DNA of 37,207 bases. It comes from Rikenella microfusus. GTDB lineage: Bacteria > Bacteroidota > Bacteroidia > Bacteroidales > DYQK01. The DNA is taken from contig DYQK01000020.1 in NCBI GenBank assembly GCA_020719385.1, positions 1 to 37,207 on the forward strand, given 5' to 3'. This document shows, in pieces, positions 17,641 to 26,820 of the stretch (position 1 is its first letter; each line of letters opens with the position of its first letter). Both the position numbers and the translations under genes were made by a program. The notes beneath the pieces were generated by a model. It did not search any database. It was not told the DNA's origin and saw only the letters and a program-made list of their open reading frames with translations.

Positions 17641-17660
17641 ATTTCGTTAATTAACGAAAT
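17641..17660. promoter_or_regulatory. Perfect 20-bp palindrome, candidate ArsR operator
   Basis: ATTTCGTTAA is followed directly by its reverse complement TTAACGAAAT, without a loop, between the arsR stop and the arsenic enzyme start at 17678. The absence of a loop favours a dimeric repressor site over a terminator. No second copy was seen upstream of arsR, and no TAnnTTTG box is evident between it and 17678. Confidence 0.6.
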
Positions 17661-17677
17661 TCTAAAATGAATTTGTT

Positions 17678-18898
17678 ATGAAAATCTTAATTATCTGCAC
17701 AGGAAATACCTGTCGAAGTCAAATGGCTGAAGGTTTTTTAAAATCTTTAGACAAAAATTTGCAAGTTTTTTCTGCAGGAACGTTCGCACAGCAAAATGTT
17801 AACCCTCACGCAATCAAGGCAATGGCTGAAATTGGAATCGATATTAGTGAGAATGTTCCCAAAAATGTGAAGAAATTTTTGAATGAAAATTTCGATTTCG
17901 TTGTAACGGTTTGCGATGGGGCGAAAGAAATTTGCCCGAATTTTACAGGCAATGTTAAACATCGTTTTCACATTGGTTTCGAAGATCCTGCTTCCGCAGA
18001 AGGCACAGAAAATGAAATTTTGTCGGTTTATCGAAAAGTACGAGACGAAATTTGCGAACAATTTAAACAATTTTATCTCGAAAATTTACGAGATATTAAG
18101 GAAATTGTTAAGGAAAAATACAGCGAAATTGCGTTGCAGTCGCAGCAGGAAAACGAAACTTCTTGCTGCGGAAGCGGCACTTGTTGCAATATCGATTATG
18201 TCGTTTTTAGCGAAAATTATGAAAAATTGCAGGGTTACAACGCAGCCGCCGATTTAGGTTTAGGTTGCGGACTTCCTACGGAATTCGCACAAATCAAAAA
18301 AGGAGACACCGTCATCGATTTGGGTTCGGGAGCAGGAAACGATTGTTTTGTCGCAAGAGCCATTGTCGGCGAGGAAGGTTTAGTTATCGGCGTTGATATG
18401 ACGGAAGCGATGATTTTAAAAGCAAAAACCAACGCTGAGAAATTAGGTTACAAAAACGTTCAATTTCGTTTGGGAGACATTGAAAAGTTGCCCGTCACAG
18501 CGAATAAAGCCGATGTTGTTGTCAGCAATTGCGTTTTGAATCTTGTTCCTGACAAGGAAAAAGCATTTTCTGAAATTTTTCGCGTGTTGAAATTGAACGG
18601 GCATTTTTCGATTTCTGATGTCGTTTTAGTGGGAAATTTGCCTGCAAAATTGGCAAACGCTGCGGCAATGTATGCGGGTTGCGTGGCTGGAGCAATGCAA
18701 AAAAATGATTATCTCGAAATTATTGAAAAAACAGGTTTTAAAAACATTCAGATTCAGAAGGAAAAACAAATTCATATTCCTGACGAAGTGCTTTTAAATT
18801 TTCTTTCGAATGACGAATTAGAAAATTTTAAAAAATCGAATGTCGGCATTTTCAGTATTACCGTTTATGCAAAAAAACAGAAATGTTGCTGTTGTTAA
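17678..18898 (+). CDS. arsC-arsM: Arsenate reductase-arsenite methyltransferase fusion (ArsC-ArsM)
   Basis: One 406-residue chain joins two arsenic enzymes. Residues 1-135 are a thioredoxin-coupled, low-molecular-weight-phosphatase-type arsenate reductase: P-loop CTGNTCR (Cys7-Arg13), with the resolving pair Cys79 and Cys86 in CDGAKEIC, the same spacing as Staphylococcus ArsC. After a linker to about 160, residues about 165-400 are an ArsM SAM-dependent As(III) methyltransferase: a CCGSGTCC cysteine cluster, ADLGLGCGLP, the SAM motif IDLGSGAGND, GVDMTEAMI, SNCVLNL and YAGCVAGA. These include the three cysteines expected to bind arsenite. A CCCC tail ends the protein. It could reduce As(V) and methylate the As(III) product without release. 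No efflux pump gene is adjacent. The frame is continuous across the junction, so this is a true fusion in this sequence. Confidence 0.93.
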   Translation: MKILIICTGNTCRSQMAEGFLKSLDKNLQVFSAGTFAQQNVNPHAIKAMAEIGIDISENVPKNVKKFLNENFDFVVTVCDGAKEICPNFTGNVKHRFHIGFEDPASAEGTENEILSVYRKVRDEICEQFKQFYLENLRDIKEIVKEKYSEIALQSQQENETSCCGSGTCCNIDYVVFSENYEKLQGYNAAADLGLGCGLPTEFAQIKKGDTVIDLGSGAGNDCFVARAIVGEEGLVIGVDMTEAMILKAKTNAEKLGYKNVQFRLGDIEKLPVTANKADVVVSNCVLNLVPDKEKAFSEIFRVLKLNGHFSISDVVLVGNLPAKLANAAAMYAGCVAGAMQKNDYLEIIEKTGFKNIQIQKEKQIHIPDEVLLNFLSNDELENFKKSNVGIFSITVYAKKQKCCCC

Positions 18899-19056
18899 AT
18901 TTTTTAGGATTAGACAACTTTCCAATTAAATTTGAACAAGATTTTTTCGACCATTTCTCTATTTTTTAATCAAATTCATCTGTTTTTCGGTATTCTAAGA
19001 TGCAATTTTTCTCAAAAAATTTTTCGAAAAAGCAAAAAGTTTTCTCAACACATTTT

Positions 19057-19087
19057 TTTGCAAAAATATAATTTTTTTTTATCTTTG
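19057..19087 (+). promoter_or_regulatory. Promoter of tyrS (-33/-7)
   Basis: TTTG (19057-19060), 19 bases, then TATCTTTG (19080-19087) is a textbook Bacteroidetes promoter. It ends 18 bases before the ATG at 19106, which fixes that start. The region 18899-19056 holds no recognisable gene. Confidence 0.8.
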
Positions 19088-19105
19088 CAAAAAATTTGTG
19101 AAAAA

Positions 19106-20392
19106 ATGAAGTTTATTGATGAAATACGTTGGCGCGGAATGTTGCATTCTTTTACTCCTGGAGTCGAGGAACTCCTTGATAAAGAAATGGTTACCGCTTA
19201 TATCGGTGTTGACCCAACAGCCGATTCGCTTCACATTGGACATCTCGCTGCGATAATGATGTTAAAACTTTTTCAAAAATCGGGACACAAACCCATTCTC
19301 GTTATGGGCGGTGCAACAGGAATGATTGGCGACCCTTCGGGAAAATCTGCCGAAAGAAACCTTCTTGACGAGCAAACTCTCCGCAAAAATCAAGAAGGAA
19401 TTTATAAACAAATGCAAAGATTTCTCGATTTTAGTGAAATTCCCAACAAAGCAGAGATTGTCAACAATTATGACTGGATGAAAAATTTTTCCTTTCTCGA
19501 TTTTATTCGAGACATTGGAAAACACATTACCGTCAATTATATGATTGCGAAGGATTCCGTCAAGCAACGAATGGACAAGGACGGTGCTGGACTTTCGTTC
19601 ACAGAATTTTCGTATCAACTTGTTCAAGGTTATGATTTTCTCTATCTTTTTGAGAATAAAAATTGCAAATTGCAGATGGGCGGCTCCGACCAATGGGGCA
19701 ATATCACGACAGGCACCGAATTGATTCGCAAAAAACTCGGCAGCGAAGCATTCGCCTTAACTTGCCCCTTAATCACAAAATCTGACGGAAAAAAATTCGG
19801 AAAAACAGAAAAAGGAAATGTTTGGTTGGACAGCCAATTAACCTCACCTTATGAGTTTTATCAATTTTGGATTAATACTTCAGATGAAGACGCTGAAAAA
19901 TATATTAAAATTTTCACCTTTCTCTCGAAAGAAGAGATAGAAAATTTGATTTCTGAACATCAAAAGTCTCCGCATTTGAGAATTTTGCAGAAAAAACTTG
20001 CCTCAGAAATTACTTTGATGGTGCATTCGGAAAAAGATTTGCAAATTGCGATGAACGCATCAGAAATTTTATTTGGAAAAGCAACGAAAGAATTACTCGT
20101 TTCGTTGGATGAAAAAACTTTTCTCTCAGTTTTTGAAGGCGTGCCGCAACATTTTGTCTCGAAAAATGAACTCGAAAATGGAATCGATATTTGCGAGTTG
20201 TTGTCTGTGAAAACTTCGATTTTCCCTTCGAAAAGTGAAATTCGAAGAACAATTCAGGCAGGCGGACTTTTGATTAATCAAAATAAAATTTCAGACGCAA
20301 ATATTTCGATTTCGTTGAAAGATTCGTTAAATGAACGTTATATTTTGATTCAAAAAGGCAAAAAAAATAATTTTTTAATTATCCTGTCGTAA
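19106..20392 (+). CDS. tyrS: Tyrosyl-tRNA synthetase
   Basis: A class I aminoacyl-tRNA synthetase of 428 residues that charges tRNA-Tyr. Signatures are HIGH in [53 protein letters not shown] and the KFGKT form of the KMSKS loop ([14 protein letters not shown]). The end carries an S4 RNA-binding domain ([19 protein letters not shown]). An open frame extends upstream to 18932, but those 58 codons are low-complexity, lack homology and contain the promoter, so they are not coding. The stop codon directly abuts the rsmH ATG. Confidence 0.96.
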   Translation: MKFIDEIRWRGMLHSFTPGVEELLDKEMVTAYIGVDPTADSLHIGHLAAIMMLKLFQKSGHKPILVMGGATGMIGDPSGKSAERNLLDEQTLRKNQEGIYKQMQRFLDFSEIPNKAEIVNNYDWMKNFSFLDFIRDIGKHITVNYMIAKDSVKQRMDKDGAGLSFTEFSYQLVQGYDFLYLFENKNCKLQMGGSDQWGNITTGTELIRKKLGSEAFALTCPLITKSDGKKFGKTEKGNVWLDSQLTSPYEFYQFWINTSDEDAEKYIKIFTFLSKEEIENLISEHQKSPHLRILQKKLASEITLMVHSEKDLQIAMNASEILFGKATKELLVSLDEKTFLSVFEGVPQHFVSKNELENGIDICELLSVKTSIFPSKSEIRRTIQAGGLLINQNKISDANISISLKDSLNERYILIQKGKKNNFLIILS

Positions 20393-21301
20393 ATGTCGGA
20401 ATATCATAAACCCGCATTGTTGGAAGAGAGTTTGTCTGCGTTAAATGTCAAGGATTCGGGGATTTATCTCGATGCAACCTTCGGCGGCGGCGGGCATTCG
20501 CAGGCAATTCTTTCTCGTTTAAAAACGGGCAAACTTCTCGCTTTCGACCAAGACAAAGATGCTGAAAAAAATGCAAAATCGTTGTCTGAAAATAAAAATT
20601 TCGTTTTTAACAGAGTAAATTTTCAATTTTTTGATAATTTTTTAAATTTTTATCAAATTTCGAAAGTTGACGGGATTCTTGCCGATTTAGGTGTTTCGTG
20701 GCATCAATTTGATTCGGCTCAAAGAGGTTTTTCTTTCCGTTTTAACGGCAAAATTGATATGCGAATGAATCAAAATTCGGAAAAAAACGCAGAGAAAATT
20801 TTGCAAACTTACTCGACAGAAAAATTAACGCAAATTTTTTCTGAATTTGGGGAAATACGCAATGCGTATCAAGTGGCAAAAAGTATTGCGAAGTTTCAAC
20901 AACAGCGAAAAATTTCTACTATCGAAAATTTGCTCGAAGCCGTGAAAAATTGCGTGCCGCAACGCGAGAATCATCATTTTTTGGCACAAATGTTTCAAGC
21001 ACTTCGCATAGAAGTCAATAATGAGATGGGAAATTTAAAACGTTTTCTCGAAAAAACTACACATTTTCTCAAGCCGCAAGGTCGCTTGGTGATTATCTCG
21101 TATCATTCTTTGGAAGACCGAATAGTGAAAAATTTTATGAAAACAGGAAATGTTGACGGCGAGGTGAAAAAAGATTTTTTTGGAAATATTCTTTGTCCGT
21201 TGAAAATGATAAACAAAAAACCAATTATCCCAACGGAAGCGCAAGTCGTTGAAAATAACCGAATTAGAAGTGCGAAACTTCGCATTGCTGAATTAATTTA
21301 A
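20393..21301 (+). CDS. rsmH: 16S rRNA (cytosine-1402-N4)-methyltransferase
   Basis: A 302-residue RsmH (MraW) that methylates C1402 in the ribosomal P site. Motifs are HKPALLEESLSAL, the SAM loop DATFGGGGHSQAIL, DGILADLGVSWHQFD, RGFSFRFNGKIDMRM, QALRIEVNNEMGNL and the C-terminal ISYHSLEDRIVKNFM. The length is normal. It starts immediately after the tyrS stop and probably shares its transcript. In most bacteria rsmH opens the dcw division cluster after mraZ, and here no mraZ, ftsL or mur genes flank it. Confidence 0.95.
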   Translation: MSEYHKPALLEESLSALNVKDSGIYLDATFGGGGHSQAILSRLKTGKLLAFDQDKDAEKNAKSLSENKNFVFNRVNFQFFDNFLNFYQISKVDGILADLGVSWHQFDSAQRGFSFRFNGKIDMRMNQNSEKNAEKILQTYSTEKLTQIFSEFGEIRNAYQVAKSIAKFQQQRKISTIENLLEAVKNCVPQRENHHFLAQMFQALRIEVNNEMGNLKRFLEKTTHFLKPQGRLVIISYHSLEDRIVKNFMKTGNVDGEVKKDFFGNILCPLKMINKKPIIPTEAQVVENNRIRSAKLRIAELI

Positions 21302-21316
21302 TTTTTTTACAAAATT

Positions 21317-22288
21317 ATGTCGCACCTAACTTTTTTTAAAATCGAAAATTTTAAACGTTTCGAAAGTTTTGAACTTTCGAATATTGGGCAGTTTAACATT
21401 ATTGTCGGCGATAATAATGTCGGCAAAACTACTCTTCTCGAAGCCTTGACGGTGCATTCTGCTTTCGATTTGAAAAATTATCTCTTTCATTCTGACATTT
21501 TTCAGAAACTTTTGCAGGCAAAAAACGCAAATTTCACTCAAAAACAAAACGAAGTTTTTAATTTATTTTTAAACAAAGATTCTAAAAAAGATTTTTTAAA
21601 TATTTTTTGGAATTCGGGGCAAAAAACTTTCATTAACGAGAAAAATTGTAAATTAAACGATTTGCCCATTTCTTTTCAAAACGAGAAAGAGTTAAAATTT
21701 CCTTATATTCCGTTTTATAAGGCGTATGATGAGGATTTGGTCGATTTTTATAATCAAATTCGCAAAGACAGAAATAAAAAACGTCAATTAATCGAGCAAT
21801 TGAAAATTTTTATTCCGAATATTGAAAATATTGAGGTCAATACGGAGTATGAAAAACGAATTATTGAAGTTTACGAGACAATTTCTAATTCGCCGCACCC
21901 AATAACTTCCTACGGAGATGGGGCAAATAAACTTTTGAGAATTTTATTTGAGATTGCGACTAACGAAAATGAGAAATTAATGGTTGACGAAATTGAAACA
22001 GGAATTCATTTTTCGCGTTTCGAAAAATTTTGGGAAATTGTTATAACCGCTGCAAAAACGTTTAATGTGCAATTATTTCTCACAACGCATAATGCGGAAT
22101 GTTTGTTGTATTTTAGTGAAGTTTTGAAAAAAGAGAATCTCAAAAAGTTGCAAAAAAGCACGCGTGCTTACACCTTGCGAGAACTTCCTGACAAAAAAAC
22201 CGTAAAATCTTATTTGCGAGAATTTGAGGAATTTGAGTATATCGCAAATTATTATCGCACCGAACAAAATGCAGAAATGAGAGGGTAA
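21317..22288 (+). CDS. AAA/ABC-type ATPase of the OLD/AAA_15-21 group
   Basis: A 323-residue ATPase. Walker A is GDNNVGKTTLL (Gly31-Thr38), after the family opening FFKIENFKRFESFEL. The signature-like stretch ITSYGDGANKLLRIL, Walker B EKLMVDEIETGIHFSRF and the H-loop FLTTHNAECL follow. It is shorter than full OLD proteins and has no TOPRIM of its own. The next gene, three bases away, supplies a TOPRIM-like protein, so the pair resembles split OLD-family systems such as PARIS. It lies between housekeeping rsmH and the AddB-like gene, with only 15 bases after rsmH. The specific system cannot be named from sequence alone. Confidence 0.85.
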   Translation: MSHLTFFKIENFKRFESFELSNIGQFNIIVGDNNVGKTTLLEALTVHSAFDLKNYLFHSDIFQKLLQAKNANFTQKQNEVFNLFLNKDSKKDFLNIFWNSGQKTFINEKNCKLNDLPISFQNEKELKFPYIPFYKAYDEDLVDFYNQIRKDRNKKRQLIEQLKIFIPNIENIEVNTEYEKRIIEVYETISNSPHPITSYGDGANKLLRILFEIATNENEKLMVDEIETGIHFSRFEKFWEIVITAAKTFNVQLFLTTHNAECLLYFSEVLKKENLKKLQKSTRAYTLRELPDKKTVKSYLREFEEFEYIANYYRTEQNAEMRG

Positions 22289-22291
22289 AAT

Positions 22292-22885
22292 ATGAAAACA
22301 GTTTTTATTTTTGTAGAAGGCAAAGCCGACCAAAAATTTTTCAAAGATTATTTCAATTTTCTTTCCTCAAAAGATATTCGTTTCAAAGATGTTTTTAAAA
22401 TTATTGAAATCGGAGGAAAAGATAATTTAAAAAATCGAATTGCGACAATTAAGGAAAATATGGAGCAACATATTCCTACTTTGCTTATTTTCGATGCCGA
22501 TTCTGTTGAAAATGAAGGCGGTTTTGAGAAAAGATGCAGTGAAATCGAAGATTTTCGCAAAGAAAAAGAGTTAAATTTTGAGTATTTTCTGCTGCCAAAT
22601 CACAAAGATGACGGCGATTTAGAAAATTTATTGGAAAAAATTACAAATTCTGACAACAACGAGATTTTTAGTTGTTGGGGAAAATACGAAAAATGTTTAG
22701 AAAATATCGAAATAAAAGGGAAAAAGTTAAAACTTCCTGCTCGAAAAACTAAAATGTACGCATATTTAGAAGTTTTGAACGGAAATCCGAGTTATGAAAA
22801 ACGAGATTATACCGATTCTGAACATTGGAATTTAGAAAACGAATTTTTAAAACCATTGAAAAAATTTTTCGAAAAATTTGTGTAA
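22292..22885 (+). CDS. TOPRIM-like DUF3226 protein, partner of the ATPase
   Basis: A 197-residue protein with a TOPRIM-type core: FVEGKADQKFF with acidic Glu9, and LLIFDADS with Asp68 and Asp70 in the DxD motif. The GGKDNL segment and the end TDSEHWNLENEFLKPLKKFF are typical of DUF3226. TOPRIM proteins of this kind are often metal-dependent nucleases or effectors paired with an ATPase. It lies three bases after the ATPase and three bases before the AddB-like gene, so co-translation is likely. Whether it cuts nucleic acid is not known from sequence. Confidence 0.78.
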   Translation: MKTVFIFVEGKADQKFFKDYFNFLSSKDIRFKDVFKIIEIGGKDNLKNRIATIKENMEQHIPTLLIFDADSVENEGGFEKRCSEIEDFRKEKELNFEYFLLPNHKDDGDLENLLEKITNSDNNEIFSCWGKYEKCLENIEIKGKKLKLPARKTKMYAYLEVLNGNPSYEKRDYTDSEHWNLENEFLKPLKKFFEKFV

Positions 22886-22888
22886 ATT

Positions 22889-25795
22889 ATGAACAGTTTT
22901 TTGTACGAAGTGGCTGTCGATATTTTGAAAAAATATCAACAACGAGATAAAATTGCCCTTGTCGTTTTCAATAAACGAACAGGCGAAAATTTGCGAAATG
23001 CATATAAATCATTGACTAACAATGACTTCACTCCCGATATTTATGTTCTCGAAGCATTTGTTCGCAAATTAACGGATTTAAAAAATACAGATAAATTGTC
23101 AATGTTGTTTGAGTTGTACGAAATAACGCAAAAATGTTTTCACGAAAACGCTGTTATTCAAACACATTTAGAAAGTTTTGACAGTTTTTATCATCTCGGA
23201 AATATTTTGTTAGACGATTTTGACGAGATTGACGCTTTTTTGGCAGATGTGAAGCAAATTTTTCTCAATATCAAAGATATTTCTACCATTGACACCATTT
23301 TCGAATATTTCTCAGAAGAGCAAATCGAGATTTTACAGACTTATTGGAAAAATTTTTCCATCGAAAAAAATAGCAAAGAAAAAGAAAGACTCATCGAACT
23401 TTGGAACGAAATTCCGAATATTTATCAACGTTTTACGCAAACACTTTTGCAGCGTCAAGAGGCGTATAACGGTTTAATGTATCGCAAGTTAGCAAAAATG
23501 ATTGAGGAAAATTCTTTGAAAATTTCGAAATATAAAACCATCATTTTTGTCGGTTTTAACGCATTGAACAAGGGACAATTCTCGCTTTTTAAACATCTCA
23601 AATATCTCGATTTGGCAAAGTTTTATTGGGATGTAGACTCGTATTATCTCCGCGATTTTCGACAAGAAGCAGGACATTTTTTGCGACAAAACTTAAAAGA
23701 TTTTCCCAACGAAATCTCCCTGCCGTCAAATATTTTATCTGTGGAAAAGAAAATCGAGTTAATCGGCGTGCCGCTTGAGGTCGGACAAGCAAAAGTTATC
23801 CCAAATTTGCTTTCAAAAATCTCTGAAACCTCGCAAAACGCTACAGCCATCGTGCTTTGCAACGAATTTATGTTGTTTCCTGTTTTGTATTCTTTGCCCG
23901 CAGATGTCGAAAAAATCTCTGTCGCAATGGATTATTCCTTGAAAAATAGCACTTTGTACAGTTTTTTGGAACAATATTTTCGGATGCAAAAAATGATTCG
24001 CAAAAACCGCGAGGGAATAATTATTTTTTATTTCAAAGAAGTAATTGCTCTTTTGCGACAATCTGAAGTTTGGAATCGCACAAAAGACTTAGCCGCAAAT
24101 TTAATTTCAGAAATTCAGATAAATAAAAAAATTTATCCCGAATTGGAATATTTGATGTCAAAGGAAAATTCTTTGTTCCACAAAATATTTCTCCCCGTTG
24201 CCTTAGAAAATGACGGACAACGATTATTGTCGCAAATCTTAGAAATTCTGACGGAATTATACAATACTTTGCCGCAAAAAAACAATTTGGAATCAGAAAT
24301 CTTGGCACAAATGTATCGCAGTATCAAGGAATTGCAAGAAATCATTAAAACGAAAATTTTTTCGAATCAAAAAATTGGGTGCGAGGTGGCAATTAAACTT
24401 TTGCGAAAGGTGTTGGCAGAGATAAAAATTTCTTTCGAAAGTGAAAAAAATGAACTTTTGCAAATTATTTCGATGGGTGAAACGAGAAATGTCGATTTTG
24501 AAAATATAATTGTGCTTGGACTCAACGAAGGAATTATGCCTGTTATTCGCCGCCGCCCAACATTTGTGGCAGAAAGTTTGCGTTTTGCCTTTGGGTTGCC
24601 TGTTGTTAAACATCAAGATTCGATTTATGCGTATCTTTTTTATCGACTTTTGCAGCGTTCAAAAAATATTTTTCTGCTTTACAACAACATTACCTCGTCA
24701 GATTCGGGAGAATTAAGTCGTTTTGTGCAACAATTAATTTATGAGTGGGAAACGCCTATTGAACATCGGCATTTTAAACAAGATATGATGCCTCTGATTC
24801 ACGCATCTTTGGAAATTCAAAAAACGGAATCGGTTTATCAAGGTCTTGCGAAATATTTTCAAACAGAAAACACTGAAAAAATTGAGTTCTCCGCCTCTGC
24901 CATAAATTGTTGGTTAGATTGTAAATTGCAATTTTATTTTCGTTACATTGCTCGGATTCCTGAACCCAAAAATGTCGAAGAGGAAATTTCTTTGTCCGAT
25001 TTTGGAAGTCTTTTGCACGAAAGTATTGAAAGTTTATACCGCGACAGAGTTTTAGAAAATAAAAATTCACTCATTTCTCTTCGAGATTTAGAAGTTTTAA
25101 AATCGAGAATTGACTTTTATATCGAAAAATCTTTTCGCAAACATTTTTATATTGACGAAAATAAAAAATTTGTTTACGAGGGTAACCAATTGATTATCAA
25201 AGAAGTAATGAAAAATTACATCGAGATAATTTTAGAAACAGACAAAAAATATTTGCCCTTCGAGGTAATATCGCTTGAGGAAGGTTGGAATTGTCGCGCA
25301 GAATTTGAAATAGAGATTTTTGGGAAAAAAGAAAAAGTCGGTTTAAAAGGCGTTATTGACCGTTTGGACTGCAAAGACGGAATATTTCGCATTATTGACT
25401 ACAAAACGGGAAGCATCGATTTAGAATTTTCCTCCGTTGAAAATTTATTTTCTCCCGAATCGAAAAAAAGAAACGGGGCAATTTTGCAAACATTTCTCTA
25501 CGGTTTATTGCTTTTGAAACGCAACAATTTTGCGAAAGTGCCGTTATTTCCTGCTTTATATTCTTTGAGAGATATGCAAAATGACGAGTTTTCGCCACTT
25601 TTGATACAAAAACAAGAGAAAGAGAGAATTCCTGTTACCGAGAACAATTTTAAAAATTATTTGCCCGAATTTGAGGAATTGTTGTTGAAAACTTTGCAAG
25701 AAATTTTTGATTCAGAAATACCTTTTTCTCAAACTGACGAGAAAGAAACGTGTCGTTATTGTAAATATTCCGCTTTTTGCAACATTGAAAACTAA
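22889..25795 (+). CDS. AddB-like PD-(D/E)XK helicase-nuclease subunit with Fe-S cluster
   Basis: A 968-residue protein resembling the Bacteroidota AddB-like repair subunit. The N-terminal helicase-like region opens with VAVDILKKYQQRDKIALVVFNKRTGENL, where a Walker A would sit in other AddB proteins, but none is present, as is usual in this lineage. The C-terminal RecB-family nuclease has SDFGSLLHESIESLY, GVIDR (Asp824), IDYKTG (Asp837, Lys839) and LQTFLYGLLLL. Cys678 (LDCKLQFYF) with Cys955, Cys958 and Cys964 (CRYCKYSAFC) form the AddB-type 4Fe-4S cluster ligands. It would work with an AddA/UvrD-like helicase in double-strand-break repair, and that partner is not in the window. It is more likely a core repair gene than part of the upstream ATPase pair. 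Confidence 0.85.
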   Translation: MNSFLYEVAVDILKKYQQRDKIALVVFNKRTGENLRNAYKSLTNNDFTPDIYVLEAFVRKLTDLKNTDKLSMLFELYEITQKCFHENAVIQTHLESFDSFYHLGNILLDDFDEIDAFLADVKQIFLNIKDISTIDTIFEYFSEEQIEILQTYWKNFSIEKNSKEKERLIELWNEIPNIYQRFTQTLLQRQEAYNGLMYRKLAKMIEENSLKISKYKTIIFVGFNALNKGQFSLFKHLKYLDLAKFYWDVDSYYLRDFRQEAGHFLRQNLKDFPNEISLPSNILSVEKKIELIGVPLEVGQAKVIPNLLSKISETSQNATAIVLCNEFMLFPVLYSLPADVEKISVAMDYSLKNSTLYSFLEQYFRMQKMIRKNREGIIIFYFKEVIALLRQSEVWNRTKDLAANLISEIQINKKIYPELEYLMSKENSLFHKIFLPVALENDGQRLLSQILEILTELYNTLPQKNNLESEILAQMYRSIKELQEIIKTKIFSNQKIGCEVAIKLLRKVLAEIKISFESEKNELLQIISMGETRNVDFENIIVLGLNEGIMPVIRRRPTFVAESLRFAFGLPVVKHQDSIYAYLFYRLLQRSKNIFLLYNNITSSDSGELSRFVQQLIYEWETPIEHRHFKQDMMPLIHASLEIQKTESVYQGLAKYFQTENTEKIEFSASAINCWLDCKLQFYFRYIARIPEPKNVEEEISLSDFGSLLHESIESLYRDRVLENKNSLISLRDLEVLKSRIDFYIEKSFRKHFYIDENKKFVYEGNQLIIKEVMKNYIEIILETDKKYLPFEVISLEEGWNCRAEFEIEIFGKKEKVGLKGVIDRLDCKDGIFRIIDYKTGSIDLEFSSVENLFSPESKKRNGAILQTFLYGLLLLKRNNFAKVPLFPALYSLRDMQNDEFSPLLIQKQEKERIPVTENNFKNYLPEFEELLLKTLQEIFDSEIPFSQTDEKETCRYCKYSAFCNIEN

Positions 25796-25813
25796 ACTTT
25801 TTTTCAAAAAAAA

Positions 25814-25893
25814 TTGTAACCATTTTGTAACTCAAAATTCGTAAAATTTTCATATTTTTAAAATAAAATTGTAATTATTTTTTCTGATTTTTG
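25814..25893 (+). promoter_or_regulatory. Pho-box promoter of pstA-pstB-phoU
   Basis: Two TTGTAAC direct repeats (25814-25820 and 25825-25831) have an 11-bp period, the layout of PhoB/PhoP-type response-regulator sites. A third, degenerate TTCGTAA follows. TTGTAAT lies at 25869-25875, and GATTTTTG at 25886-25893 resembles a -7 box with its first T replaced. All these elements recur with identical spacing upstream of the porin gene at 28327-28406. The off-consensus -7 box suits an activator-dependent promoter. Confidence 0.8.
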
Positions 25894-25913
25894 CAGCGTA
25901 AAAAAATGATTTT

Positions 25914-26813
25914 ATGTTGCACAGAAAATTTAAAGATATTCTTAGTGTCGGAGCAACACTTTTTAGTGTCTGTCTGATTCTTTTAATTATCTTTTCAATC
26001 TTAATTACAGTTTTGATACAAGGTTGGGAGAAAGTGTCGTGGTCTTTTCTTACCGAATTTCCCAAAGAAGGAATGACACAAGGCGGAATTTTTCCTGCCA
26101 TTGTCGGAACAACATTGATGGTTTTATTAATGACCCTTGCCGCAGTGCCTTTTGGGACAATTACTGCAATTTATTTAGCCGAATATTCTTCTGAAAAATC
26201 AGTTATCGCAAAAACTATTCGATTTGCAGTGCGAACTCTTGCTGTTGTACCATCAATAATATTCGGATTATTTGGATTGGGTTTTTTCATCAAATTTATT
26301 GGGACCAATATTGACGATTTTTTCAACAACGGAATTTTACATTGGGGACAACCCAATATTTTGTGGGCAAGTCTTACGATGGCATTATTGACGCTTCCTG
26401 TAGTTATTGTTTCTGTTGAAGAGTCGATTCGCACCGTGCCGCGCGAATTGCGTGAGGCAAGTCTCGCTTTAGGTGCAACAAAATGGCAAACAATCAAAAA
26501 AATTGTGATTCCAGGTTCTTTGTCTGGCATTTTAACGGGAACAATTTTGGCAGTTAGTCGCGGGGCAGGCGAAGTTGCACCGATTCTTTTTACAGGAGCA
26601 GCTTATTATTTGGCAGAATTGCCCAATTCTTTGAACGAACAGTTCATGTCACTCGGCTATCATATATATATAATGTCCACACAATCGACTAATGTTGATG
26701 CCACCGTTCCCATTCAATTTGCAACAACACTCATTTTATTACTTCTAACCTTCGGCTTAAATCTTTCTGCCGTTTTTCTTCGAAGCCGAATACGCAAAAA
26801 ACAAGTGAAATAA
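25914..26813 (+). CDS. pstA: Phosphate ABC transporter permease PstA
   Basis: A 299-residue inner-membrane permease with about six helices. Family motifs are [88 protein letters not shown] (the cytoplasmic EAA-type loop that contacts PstB) and [17 protein letters not shown]. It is the first gene of its unit, directly after a Pho-box promoter. The usual order is pstS-pstC-pstA-pstB-phoU, and here pstS and pstC come last in a separate unit downstream. Confidence 0.94.
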   Translation: MLHRKFKDILSVGATLFSVCLILLIIFSILITVLIQGWEKVSWSFLTEFPKEGMTQGGIFPAIVGTTLMVLLMTLAAVPFGTITAIYLAEYSSEKSVIAKTIRFAVRTLAVVPSIIFGLFGLGFFIKFIGTNIDDFFNNGILHWGQPNILWASLTMALLTLPVVIVSVEESIRTVPRELREASLALGATKWQTIKKIVIPGSLSGILTGTILAVSRGAGEVAPILFTGAAYYLAELPNSLNEQFMSLGYHIYIMSTQSTNVDATVPIQFATTLILLLLTFGLNLSAVFLRSRIRKKQVK

Positions 26814-26820
26814 ACATTTT

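Noticed and set aside
18932-19105. 58-codon N-terminal extension of tyrosyl-tRNA synthetase
   Set aside because: The stretch is low-complexity Phe/Lys/Ile-rich sequence without family similarity and contains a full -33/-7 promoter ending just before the ATG at 19106.
21317-25795. Naming the ATPase/TOPRIM/AddB-like run as a known defence system (PARIS or Gabija)
   Set aside because: The ATPase and TOPRIM parts are separate and small, the third protein is a nuclease resembling a core AddB subunit rather than a UvrD-type helicase, and no family-specific match can be shown without a search.
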